This document shows, one piece after another, positions 56,157-64,000 of a stretch of DNA of 64,000 nt. Position numbers and translations under genes: made by a program. Each line of letters begins with the position of its first letter. The first letter of the stretch is position 1. The stretch lies in assembly GCF_002939305.1 (NCBI RefSeq), contig NZ_MVDI01000005.1:1-64000 (forward strand). The letters run 5' to 3'. The notes under the pieces are model-generated. The model did not search any database and had not been told where the DNA came from. It saw only the letters and a list, made by a program, of their open reading frames with translations. The DNA comes from Chroococcidiopsis sp. TS-821. GTDB lineage: Bacteria; Cyanobacteriota; Cyanobacteriia; Cyanobacteriales; Chroococcidiopsidaceae.

Positions 56157-58418
56157 TCAGCGCCGATATCTTGGTAATCTACCCAAATTAAGTGCTTTAC
56201 CTTGGACAGTTGGTGCAGACCTCACCCTTAAAAGCCGATTAATAGTAGGTGCAATATCAATATTGCGTACTTGACGGATCGTGCCTCGACCAATATTCGG
56301 ACCTGCAGCATATAGAATTGCACTCATCGAAGGCAAAGTTGAATCATAACCATGTGCGCCATAAAAACTTGGAACTGACAATACAGGATTCTCAGTTGTT
56401 ACATCTCCTAAACGTTGCACTACAGGATTTTGAGTGCCATCGAAGTTGTAGCCAACACTCAGAATTGCAAACACATCGCCATAATCCTGACCGATAAACT
56501 CATTAGTGTCTAGACCAAACCTAGGGTCGTTAGGATCGTTAGGAACAGGACGACTGTAAATCTGAGCAAAAACAGGTTGGGTTTGACCGCGCGTGTAGTT
56601 GGGATTAGTGTCTACTAATTCTCCTAAAGCTTGGACAATCTGCCGCTGCAAAGTGACATATTCTTGCGGTGTGACAATACCATCTGGTTCTCTACCTTGT
56701 AAGTTAATATAAATGTTTACCGCAGGACCAGAGGAAACAGCACGTACTTTAGTATTATCAAAGCCTCTGCTACTCAGAAAATTGTTGATACTTACTGCGG
56801 TATGAAAAGTTTCAAACCCGTGGTCGGAAAGTAAAATAATATTACTTCTAGGTCTACCAAAGCGATCTGTACCAACAGCTTGAATAATTCGCTCAACAGC
56901 ATCATCAGCAGCTTGATAAGCTCTTTGCAAGTAGCTTTGATACCGCTTAATCTTTTCTTGGTCTTGATTATTACCGATTGAGTTTGGATCGCTAATATCA
57001 GATGGTTGACGCGGATCTGTCAATAAAAACTGATGCCAAGCACCATCGGGTTGCTGAATATAGGTGAGGACTAAATCTGCATCAGGGTTCTGGCTGATTG
57101 CTCGCAAAGCTATCCGAGTTTGATAATCGACAAAGGTGCGGACTTGGTCTTGATAAATGGCTTCGCGTTCTATTTCAGGAAAATCAGTAAATCCAGGGCT
57201 AATTTGCTGCGGAATGCGAAAGTCTGCTTCAGAAATCCAAAACCCGACATTATTATTGATATCATCTACATCTGCTAAAACTGCTGGGTTACGAGGAATA
57301 TAGTTGACAGAATAGCGAGCAAACCGCACTTGGGATAGATCGGGGGCTAGCTTGGTGACATAGAAACTCGTTCCTGCTTTATTCTCGTTACCTTCTAGGT
57401 AAAATCGACGAGATGTGCGATCGCTGGCACGAATATATGCAGGACCTGTGGATGGTAAATTAAAAGGTCCAGGTTGAATACCCTGGTTTTGGTCAAAGAA
57501 GACCAAAGTATCGTAGTTGACTGTTTTATCATCCGTCGTGTCAAGTGCGGCAACTTGAATTGTATAGTCAACTCCCCCAGTGGTAAAACTCTCTAGGGAA
57601 GTCGTTTTTTGCAAAATTGGGCTATAGGAAACTTTCGCGGCGGCTTTTAGTTGTTCGATTGTGCTACTGGGGGCTAAGCTAAAATCTGCTGCTGTTAAGC
57701 TAAAGCCTCTGGCTCCGACACCACCAAATGTCCCGTAAGGTACTGTATAGTCTACGGTGCGATCGCGAGCAGGTTGCAAAATTGGGCTATTGTCAATGCC
57801 AGGAATGGTAACATCTATGCCATCTGCACCAGGAAACGTTGCTGCAACGACTTTTTTACCTTGATTGCGTAAAGCAACCCACAATGACTCAGCAGTTTGA
57901 GCACGATCGTTAACAGGTCCATCTCTACCTATTGAGTAACCGCCAATGGGAGCAGCAAAGCCACTAATATTTTGTGCAAATGGGCTGACAACTAAGTGAA
58001 AATTATTAGCGTTGATATTGTTGCTCACAGCTGTTGAACCCGTGCCTATGGCAATATGAGCCGGAGCAGTAAGTGATGGGGTGACTGTGATATTCTGTTT
58101 AGCTGAAACTCCTCGTCGCTTGAGTCGTCCTATGCCTCGGTCTGATTTTAGAACGCCAGTAGATAAGTAGCGGTCAACTGTTGATGGCATGGCACCATCG
58201 ATTGAAATGACAATTATCTTGGGTTGCTTTAACCTGTCTGTTGTAGTTCTTGCAGTAGTTGAGTGAGCAAAGACTGCTAGGATAAATACAGTCAATACAA
58301 TGAGAATAAATCGCTGAAATAACTTTGCTCTTCCAAACCGCAATAGTCTTTCTAGCGCTTGCTTTAGCAAACAAAGTTGGTTGGTGGCGATCGCCCTGAG
58401 GCTATTTAACCTGCTCAT
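56157..58418 (-). CDS. Alkaline phosphatase superfamily phosphodiesterase (type I NPP-like), exported
   Basis: A 753-residue enzyme with an N-terminal membrane anchor or signal (FQRFILIVLTVFILAVFAHS). Metal and nucleophile motifs of the nucleotide-pyrophosphatase/phosphodiesterase group are present: VISIDGAMPSTVDRYL, the nucleophile region TVTPSLTAPAHIAIGTGS, DLVLTYIQQPDGAWHQF and LLSDHGFETFHT, ending with GAHGYDSTLPSMSAILYAAGP. An insertion of about 200 residues occupies the middle. It probably cleaves phosphodiesters outside the cytoplasm, perhaps for phosphate supply. It is monocistronic. Confidence 0.9.
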   Translation of the reverse strand: MSRLNSLRAIATNQLCLLKQALERLLRFGRAKLFQRFILIVLTVFILAVFAHSTTARTTTDRLKQPKIIVISIDGAMPSTVDRYLSTGVLKSDRGIGRLKRRGVSAKQNITVTPSLTAPAHIAIGTGSTAVSNNINANNFHLVVSPFAQNISGFAAPIGGYSIGRDGPVNDRAQTAESLWVALRNQGKKVVAATFPGADGIDVTIPGIDNSPILQPARDRTVDYTVPYGTFGGVGARGFSLTAADFSLAPSSTIEQLKAAAKVSYSPILQKTTSLESFTTGGVDYTIQVAALDTTDDKTVNYDTLVFFDQNQGIQPGPFNLPSTGPAYIRASDRTSRRFYLEGNENKAGTSFYVTKLAPDLSQVRFARYSVNYIPRNPAVLADVDDINNNVGFWISEADFRIPQQISPGFTDFPEIEREAIYQDQVRTFVDYQTRIALRAISQNPDADLVLTYIQQPDGAWHQFLLTDPRQPSDISDPNSIGNNQDQEKIKRYQSYLQRAYQAADDAVERIIQAVGTDRFGRPRSNIILLSDHGFETFHTAVSINNFLSSRGFDNTKVRAVSSGPAVNIYINLQGREPDGIVTPQEYVTLQRQIVQALGELVDTNPNYTRGQTQPVFAQIYSRPVPNDPNDPRFGLDTNEFIGQDYGDVFAILSVGYNFDGTQNPVVQRLGDVTTENPVLSVPSFYGAHGYDSTLPSMSAILYAAGPNIGRGTIRQVRNIDIAPTINRLLRVRSAPTVQGKALNLGRLPRYRR

Positions 58419-58665
58419 GCTTTCACATGTAGAATTATGCAGATAAAAATACTAAAGCAGTGTTAAGAACAGGATATGAAACCGATAAGTTAGTTTTAAA
58501 AGGTTTTAAATGTCTGGGTGCGCAAGTTATCTTTCGTAACAAAAGTTCCTGCGATCGCAGCAATTATAGCTTGTTATTTTGTCATGTTACTGTCAAACGA
58601 TATTTCAAAACGTGCGTGTCTGAGAACGATCAAAATTTGTGAGCAAATAAATATTAACGAATTTT

Positions 58666-58983
58666 ATGAAAACTTATCGAATTGAACTTATTAACCGCGA
58701 TCGCTTTGTTGTTGAAGTTGCAGAAAATCAGTACATTTTAGATGCAATTGAAGCCACAGGATTACGCTTACCTGTAGGTTGCCGTTACGGGGCTTGTATT
58801 ACCTGTGCTGCCCGCTTGGTTGCCGGAAAAGTTAATCAGTCAAAAGCTTTAGCATTAAAGCCATCACACAAAGACATAGGGTATGTTTTACTTTGCATTG
58901 CTTATCCACAATCCGATTGTCAGCTGGAAGTTGGTGTCGAATCACAAACTCAACTTTATGTTAACCCTTTTAAAGGTTATTAA
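58666..58983 (+). CDS. Plant-type [2Fe-2S] ferredoxin
   Basis: A 105-residue soluble electron carrier. Cluster ligands are Cys39, Cys44, Cys47 and Cys77, in GCRYGACITCAARLVAG and LLCIAYPQSDC. It differs from the main photosynthetic ferredoxin (a Lys/Arg-richer surface and the loop NQSKALALKP), resembling minor cyanobacterial ferredoxins. It is monocistronic and followed by a strong palindrome. It could feed oxygenases such as the Rieske protein at 51112, but that is only inference. Confidence 0.93.
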   Translation: MKTYRIELINRDRFVVEVAENQYILDAIEATGLRLPVGCRYGACITCAARLVAGKVNQSKALALKPSHKDIGYVLLCIAYPQSDCQLEVGVESQTQLYVNPFKGY

Positions 58984-59034
58984 TGCGCTATTTCCTTACT
59001 TTAAAAATTTATCGTAAAATTATTTGAAAAGCAA

Positions 59035-59058
59035 CACCGAGGACAATTGTCCTCGGTG
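59035..59058 (+). terminator. Perfect 24-bp palindrome after the ferredoxin gene
   Basis: CACCGAGGAC, AATT and GTCCTCGGTG form a perfect self-complementary 24-mer, 51 bp after the ferredoxin stop. No T-tract follows, so it may act as a 3'-end stabiliser or bidirectional terminator. A second hairpin, TCATCTCT/AGAGATGA, lies at 59389-59406. Nothing else is visible in 58984-59516 apart from the repeat at 59298. Confidence 0.55.
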
Positions 59059-59297
59059 CTTCAACTACAACGCTATGTAGTTAAAAAAATACAATTACTA
59101 TATTATCTTAAACCCTAGCAAAATACAAGCAGAATCCTATTTTTTTTGTGAAGTTTTAAGAAATATTTTATAGCAATTCAAAGGAAACTATTAAGACAGT
59201 ACAAAAGCTCAGAAACATTATCTAAAGTTTGCATATATAAAGGAATCCCACGCACGCAGCTGCCTTGAAAACTTCCTCAAGGGAAAAATAGTTTTTT

Positions 59298-59322
59298 AGC
59301 TTTTAACTCTGACATCTGCTAT
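59298..59322 (+). repeat. Dispersed intergenic repeat, copy e
   Basis: AGCTTTTAACTCTGACATCT then GCTAT matches the copies at 5471, 27888, 54061 and 55201. Confidence 0.5.
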
Positions 59323-59519
59323 GTATATGATACAAACTTAGACTAATAACGACTTAACTACTTCTTCAAGTCGAGTGGATTTAAAGTTTCATCTCTAAAG
59401 AGATGATATTTCCGATATAGTCATTTGTTGACTGTCAGGAATGATGGACTTTAGGTAGGTATTGATACAGTTAGATCTTATCTTACGCGACCATCAAAAT
59501 TTACTCTAAAATTATTTTG

Positions 59520-59883
59520 CGAATCCTGCGAAAGTTACTATTTCATACCGCACCGATTATTTCAAGTCAAGCATTGGGTTGGAAACTGCTGATTGTTGAA
59601 GAATTTCAGGAATCACCAGGTGGAATCGACAAACCAGAAGCTTGGAAGAGACACGCGATCGCCATTATGTTGGAGTTTACAGTGAAGGCGATATTTTGAT
59701 TACACCTGCGGGGCTACCGGCGGCGTATCGCGCTGCAGGGGAAGATCGCTATTTGCAGATTTAACCACAGCTACAGTTTTTTCAACAAGTTGCTGCTGAA
59801 GCGATGGAAATTGATACCTCGCGTATAGAAATTGTCACAAAATTTCGCGTACGTGATTTGCAACCCGAATCAGATTTCTGTCA
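59520..59883 (+). pseudogene. AraC-family regulator, N-terminal domain relic
   Basis: A first frame reads IISSQALGWKLLIVEEFQES, then PEAWKRHAIAIML. After a frame change follow HYVGVYSEGDILITPAGLPA and AYRAAGEDRYLQI, a stop, then FFQQVAAEAMEIDTSRIEIV and KFRVRDLQPESDF. This is the ligand-binding half of a cyanobacterial AraC-type regulator with several disruptions. The helix-turn-helix half is missing; the sequence breaks into the opposite-strand stub at about 59885. Confidence 0.7.
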
Positions 59884-59884
59884 T

Positions 59885-59987
59885 TGATATTAATATCGGT
59901 TTGTGCTGAAACAGTTACTGAGATGAGAATGGTGATCAGAGCAGATACCACTATCCAAACCAGTCGATTAAGGAGTTTTTGTTGCAT
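59885..59987 (-). pseudogene. Signal-peptide stub of a truncated exported protein
   Basis: From an ATG at 59987 the minus strand reads MQQKLLNRLVWIVVSALITI, then LISVTVSAQTDININD, a classical signal peptide with an AQT cleavage context. The frame then runs into the decayed AraC relic, so the mature protein is lost. AAAGGACACC precedes the ATG. Confidence 0.5.
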
Positions 59988-60093
59988 TGAGGTGTCCTTT
60001 ATGTTGTTAGAGTTTCTACAATTTTTAAAGTTAATAAGTGTTCGGTATAAACTAATTAAAGGATTGATTTGAGTTAGGCATTATATAATGAAC

Positions 60094-61110
60094 TCAATTG
60101 CTGCACATCAAAACTAGCTGACCACTGACAGCGGAAGTTTCTAGTAATTTGTGAGCATCAGCTGCTTTTTCTAGCGGTAGGCGCTCGGCGATAATCGGTT
60201 GAATTTGCTTACGTGCAAGTAAGTCTAAAAGTGTGGTTAAATCTTCTCGAAACCAGTCTGAATGCCGCTTTTTACTATCAGCAATACTGTAAAAAACTAC
60301 TGGGTGACTATCTGGTAACAACTGCAACAACGATAATAAAAGAAAACTTGCAGCTAGCTTCACTTTTCGATTGTGCTTGGTAGTTAAAGCTGATGAAAAA
60401 CCGTAATTAATCAATCGTCCTTTGTTGCGTAGTGCCTTGTACGAACTAAACAAGTGACTGCCACCAATTGCATCGAAAACAACGTCTACGCCATCACCTG
60501 TCAAATTATAAATTTGTTTAACAAAATCTTCTTGTTTGTAATCAATTGGAACTCCCCCTAAACTTGCAACAAGTTCATGTTTTGGTTTTGAAGCTGTTCC
60601 ATACATCTCCAAATTTGCCAGCTTACCTAATTCTAATAGTGCTGTACCGACTCCTCCTGCTGCACCGTGAATGAGAATGCGTTCTTTGGGCTTAACTTTA
60701 GCAATGCGATGTAATAGTTGATAAGCACTCACATATTGCAGTACCAAGCAAACCGCTTCAACAGCATCAACTGCGTCTGGTATAAGTACTAATTCTGTTG
60801 CGGGCAAACACAAAAACTCACTGTAACCACCGACAATTGTGAGCGCAACAATTCGCTGTCCTAGTTCAAGAGTAGATACTCCCAAGCCTAGCTTGTCTAC
60901 AACACCAGCGATCGCATAACCAGGCGAAAACGGTGTTTGCGGTACACCTGGATACAACCCCTCGCGAATAAGAATATCAGTAAAAGCAACTGTCGTCGCT
61001 AGAATTCGCACCCGAACTTCATCATCTTTAGGTTCTGGTAATTCAGCTTCACTTAGTTGTAAAACTTCTGAACCACCATGACGGGTAATCAAAATTTTTT
61101 TGTAACTCAT
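60094..61110 (-). CDS. MDR-family NAD(P)H:quinone oxidoreductase-like / zinc-type alcohol dehydrogenase-like protein
   Basis: A 338-residue medium-chain dehydrogenase/reductase. The N-terminal GroES-like domain (HGGSEVLQLSEAELPEPKDD, FSPGYAIAGVVDKLG) lacks the usual catalytic zinc Cys/His set, pointing to the quinone oxidoreductase branch. The nucleotide-binding domain has ILIHGAAGGVGTALLELGK and VDVVFDAIGGSHLFSSY. The C-terminus has QIQPIIAERLPLEKAADAHKLLE. Substrate unknown, possibly an enone or quinone with NADPH. Monocistronic. Confidence 0.88.
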   Translation of the reverse strand: MSYKKILITRHGGSEVLQLSEAELPEPKDDEVRVRILATTVAFTDILIREGLYPGVPQTPFSPGYAIAGVVDKLGLGVSTLELGQRIVALTIVGGYSEFLCLPATELVLIPDAVDAVEAVCLVLQYVSAYQLLHRIAKVKPKERILIHGAAGGVGTALLELGKLANLEMYGTASKPKHELVASLGGVPIDYKQEDFVKQIYNLTGDGVDVVFDAIGGSHLFSSYKALRNKGRLINYGFSSALTTKHNRKVKLAASFLLLSLLQLLPDSHPVVFYSIADSKKRHSDWFREDLTTLLDLLARKQIQPIIAERLPLEKAADAHKLLETSAVSGQLVLMCSN

Positions 61111-61372
61111 ATATAGTGGTTTGTAGTTGTCAATCGACGAACTCTTTTACACTTCATGCTCATCCTAAGTAAGAAAATTGAAGATTTTGTGAGGAGAATC
61201 AAAAAGATGAATCACAGAATGCGCTTGCGAATAAATTCGCACTTAAATAAACAAAGTCCACCTCTGTGGTCTTACTGCTAAAAGTTTTGTGTTACAAAGG
61301 TACACTTTGCCTGGATAGTCCTGAAAGAAGTCGTAGGAAGAGTGCGATTCACCCATCATTCATGCAGGAAGT

Positions 61373-62714
61373 CTATTGAGTGCTATTAATTAACGCTAAA
61401 TACTCGTCGCGGAAATAACGTAAAGTACTGAAAACAGGATTTGGTGCAGACTGACCAAGACCGCATAAACTGGTAAACTTCACCATGTCACGCAGTTCTT
61501 CTAAGAGTTCCAAATCAGCTAGTGATGCTTCGCCTTGACGAATTTTAGTTAACAGACGATGTAACTGTACAGTACCAACGCGACAGGGAATGCACTTACC
61601 GCAAGACTCATCCATGCAAAATTCCATGAAAAAGCGGGCAACATCGACCATATTGGTACTTTGATCCATGACAATCATACTGCCGGAACCCATAATTGAA
61701 CCTAATTCAATCAGCGATTCGTAGTCTACAGGAGTGTCAAAAGCTAATGCTGGGATACATCCTCCTGAAGATCCACCTGTTTGCACAGCTTTAGCAGAAC
61801 TGCTATCCGGTACGCCACCGCCCATGTCTTCAACTATTTGTCGCAATGTTCCATCGGGACTTCAATTAAACCAGTATTGCGGATTTTTCCTGCTAAAGCG
61901 AAGACTTTAGTTCCTTTGCTTTTTTCTGTACCAATACTGGCAAACCAGTCAGCACCGTTACGAATAATCCGTGTAATATTAGCGAAGGTTTCTACATTAT
62001 TAAGTAAAGTAGGATATCTCCACAAACCAGACTCAGTCGGATAAGGTGGACGAGGATGAGGAGTACCGCGTTGACCTTCAATTGATGCCATTAATGCAGT
62101 TTCTTCACCGCAGACATAAGCACCTGCACCAATGCGGATATCGATTTTAAAATCAAATGGAGACTCGAAAATTTGACTACCTAGTAAACCTAAGCGTTTA
62201 GCTTGGCGAATTGCAAGTTGCAAACGCGCGATCGCAGTAGGATATTCAGCCCGTATATAAATATACCCTTGATTAGCTCCAATAGCATAAGCTGCGATCG
62301 CCATTCCTTCTAACACTCGATGCGGATCGCTTTCTAAAATGCTGCGATCCATAAATGCACCAGGATCGCCTTTGTCTGCATTACAGATAACATACTTGCG
62401 TTCTCCTTTTGCTTTGACAACCGTTGCCCAAAAAGGTCATTCTCTAGATAACCAAACAATTCCTGCGCTTTGTGCAGAATTTCAATCAAAGCATCTTGCT
62501 GATATTGATAGCGTTTGATTGTAACATTTAGCACCTTAAACCGCGTGTCACCACTGGGGTGTGTTGGTATTAACTGCGTTTTTCTTCGGACTTTTGCAGA
62601 AGAAGCAGAATGCATCATTTTGTCTTTATTTAAACTAGCGATTTTATCTAAATGCAGAGCTAACTTTTGTACATCAAGTAAGCCTTTCTGCTCTTTTCTT
62701 GAACAAATCTTCAA
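61373..62714 (-). pseudogene. hoxF: hoxE/hoxF deletion-fusion relic of the bidirectional hydrogenase diaphorase
   Basis: The 5' part (62714 to about 62440) encodes the HoxE N-terminus ([38 protein letters not shown]). It joins directly to the middle of HoxF in another frame ([35 protein letters not shown]), so about 80 HoxE and about 200 HoxF residues are lost. A second frameshift near 61850 (VPM, then [13 protein letters not shown]) looks like one missing G. The remaining HoxF parts are well preserved, including the FMN/NADH region [14 protein letters not shown] and the cluster motif [15 protein letters not shown]. No hoxU, hoxY or hoxH follows. Confidence 0.92.
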
Positions 62715-63088
62715 AAATTTTATTATTTTTAGTTATTATTTACTCAACTTTGCTACTCATATTAAAATGCTTTACTATAAGCCCATTGTATCACTTTTTG
62801 ACTGCCTACTCGTAATAGTTACCATTTCTGCAAATGACTTTATTCCATTTGAAATAAATTATAACTTTAAAACTTATAGATAGTTTAAAATAATTAATAT
62901 TTGTAGCTATAAAAGGTATTTAATTCGCTTATAATGTCAATTCATCCTACTATTTTTTAATGTTATTTATTACTTTAAATAAATACTTACTAAAGATAGA
63001 AATTTTAGGATTAAAATAAGGATGTAAATATATAGAACTAGTTGCCAATAGCTCAATCTATTTGATTTTCTAAAAGAAGGAGTGTATC
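62715..63088. other. AT-rich gene-free stretch before DUF4327
   Basis: I find no gene in these 374 bp, which are strongly AT-rich. They would contain the former hoxE promoter and the promoter of the DUF4327 gene, whose AGAAGGAG ribosome-binding site lies about ten bases before its ATG. Confidence 0.4.
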
Positions 63089-63310
63089 ATGGCTACCACA
63101 GTTAAATACGATATTGCTGCAATTAAAGATGAAGCTCGTCAACTCGTCGAAAAAGGACTGGTTGACCGTCAACAGCCAATTTATGCTTTGTGCAAATACA
63201 TTCCTGGGCGTGACTGGGTTTGTGTAGAACTTGAGCTAGAAGAAAATGATTTTTTGCTCAGAGATCGCATTATAGATCTACTGAGCAAGGAGAAATGGGA
63301 GGAAGATTAA
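63089..63310 (+). CDS. DUF4327 family protein
   Basis: A 73-residue soluble protein of the cyanobacterial DUF4327 family (YDIAAIKDEARQLVEKGLVD, RQQPIYALCKYIPGRDWVCV, ELELEENDFLLRDRI). It is typically a stand-alone gene with no known role. The start is supported by AAGGAG. Its neighbour on the opposite strand is a small Cys-rich protein. Confidence 0.88.
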   Translation: MATTVKYDIAAIKDEARQLVEKGLVDRQQPIYALCKYIPGRDWVCVELELEENDFLLRDRIIDLLSKEKWEED

Positions 63311-63397
63311 GCTTGCTATCAAACGCTAATTAATAATGTGCGTATATTATTTTCTTTATTTCGTATGTTGCAATAGCTGGCGTTTCTTTAGTTTTGG

Positions 63398-63559
63398 CTA
63401 GTGAAGCAATGTAGATAATCTAACAGCCTTTTTCGGGTATAAACTAAATTCTTCACTCAGTACTGGCATTTTTTGCCAGCAAGTACGGCAAAAAAAATAA
63501 ATTTCATGATTGTGAATATGTCGCAAAAGTTGATCGGAACAGCAAGGACAATTATACAT
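63398..63559 (-). CDS. Small zinc-ribbon-like cyanobacterial protein
   Basis: A 53-residue protein reading MYNCPCCSDQLLRHIHNHEI, then YFFCRTCWQKMPVL. Two CxxC knuckles (CPCC and CRTC) suggest a zinc ribbon. I recall similar short proteins of unknown function in many cyanobacteria. It is transcribed toward the DUF4327 gene. The frame, ATG at 63559 and TAG at 63398 are clear. Confidence 0.7.
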   Translation of the reverse strand: MYNCPCCSDQLLRHIHNHEIYFFCRTCWQKMPVLSEEFSLYPKKAVRLSTLLH

Positions 63560-63599
63560 GGTTTGTTAAAGATTGTAAAAGCAATCCTTGATTTAAGTT

Positions 63600-63840
63600 A
63601 AGTAGGCGTAATTATTGCTCGCACGTTTTATGCTAGTTCATGGTTAATAGTTGATTATTCAGCCATTAACTATTAACAATCAACCATTAATAGCCTTAGA
63701 GTCACATTTCTCTTCACCCACTCATTTAATTAATATGTTGATCTGATGTTATTTATGAGAATAATGTAAAGATGTGAGAAAGTTGCGAGCATGGCAAAAG
63801 AATCAAGTCGAAGTTGATGGTTAATTGAGCTATTGACTAT
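63600..63840. repeat. Short imperfect repeats in intergenic DNA
   Basis: Variants of GGTTAATAGTTGATTATT, ATTAACTATTAACAATCAACCA and ATGGTTAATTG recur in both orientations between about 63640 and 63855, making possible hairpins. The gap lies between two minus-strand genes. They resemble the low-complexity taa/tta repeats common in cyanobacterial spacers. Confidence 0.4.
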
Positions 63841-64000
63841 TAACCAACATAATCTGAACTGTTGTCAGAAAAAGTGAGATAGCGCTGAAACCACTGACTC
63901 GCCAACCGTGCTACTTCTTCGAGTGTTCCTGGTTCTTCAAATAGGTGGCTTGCACCAGGAACAATCTTTAATTGTTTTTCCGTATGAAGTTGGGCAAATG
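63841..64000 (-). CDS. Alpha/beta hydrolase (dienelactone-hydrolase-like), C-terminal end, cut by window edge
   Basis: The last 52 codons of a gene that continues past the window. The translation FAQLHTEKQLKIVPGASHLF, EEPGTLEEVARLASQWFQRYL carries the catalytic His of an alpha/beta hydrolase in PGASHLFEEPG. This tail is typical of cyanobacterial dienelactone-hydrolase-type proteins, some of which are fused to phosphoribosyltransferases. Nothing more can be said without the rest. Confidence 0.75.

Noticed and set aside
61373-62714. A functional HoxE-HoxF fusion protein.
   Set aside because: HoxE and HoxF pieces are in different frames, and a second frameshift splits HoxF.

Overview
The window comes from a cyanobacterium. 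It carries psbA (5' end only), psaX, the petC-petA pair, and cyanobacterial families such as DUF3067, DUF3611 and DUF4327. The octamer GCGATCGC (HIP1) occurs throughout. PsaX and the gene mix would fit a Gloeocapsa/Chroococcidiopsis-type lineage, but that is only a guess. I recognised no rRNA, tRNA, CRISPR array or insertion sequence.

Layout. 1-2333: psbA start, a HIT protein and a ComM/YifB AAA+ protein. 2334-8300: the most unusual region, with a GntP-type gluconate permease gene converging on a minus-strand operon that encodes a sensor kinase, an NtrC-type activator and a complete sigma-54 factor (RpoN). Cyanobacteria are generally described as lacking sigma-54, so this looks like a self-contained sigma-54 regulatory module. 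8425-11586: a methyltransferase gene abutting a plug-less TonB-receptor-like barrel. 11780-16000: a proline-rich exported repeat protein, a response regulator, lipA, psaX and a LivH-type permease. 16161-25798: a block of four histidine kinases and one response regulator, including two kinases that share a GAF-GAF-kinase core under different input domains. 25915-33099: larE, a methyltransferase, a PIN-toxin relic, a histidine phosphatase, glucokinase, two divergent orphan sugar-binding lipoproteins and an InrS-like nickel sensor. 33182-38887: Slt-type transglycosylase, tatC-csaA, DUF3067 and petC-petA.

38888-48056: HdeD, a decayed DUF3611 gene, a 1225-residue membrane hydrolase, a protein-arginine deiminase (PAD), a DOPA-dioxygenase-like protein and a SnoaL-like protein. 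48080-55068: a coherent metabolic locus, in which an operon of a Rieske oxygenase and a polar amino-acid ABC transporter is divergent from an Lrp/AsnC regulator, followed by a creatininase-family and an arginase/agmatinase-family hydrolase. I read this as uptake and breakdown of a guanidino or N-methylated amino compound. 55069-64000 is rich in gene relics: a metallophosphatase, an AraC regulator meeting a signal-peptide stub, and a hoxE/hoxF deletion-fusion pseudogene that records loss of the bidirectional hydrogenase diaphorase. Intact genes here are a phosphodiesterase, a 2Fe-2S ferredoxin, an MDR oxidoreductase, DUF4327 and a small zinc-ribbon-like protein. The window ends inside a hydrolase gene.

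A roughly 25-bp dispersed intergenic repeat (AGCTTTTAACCCTGAC followed by a TCTGCTAT-like end) recurs at least five times, once between the ntrC-like and rpoN genes.
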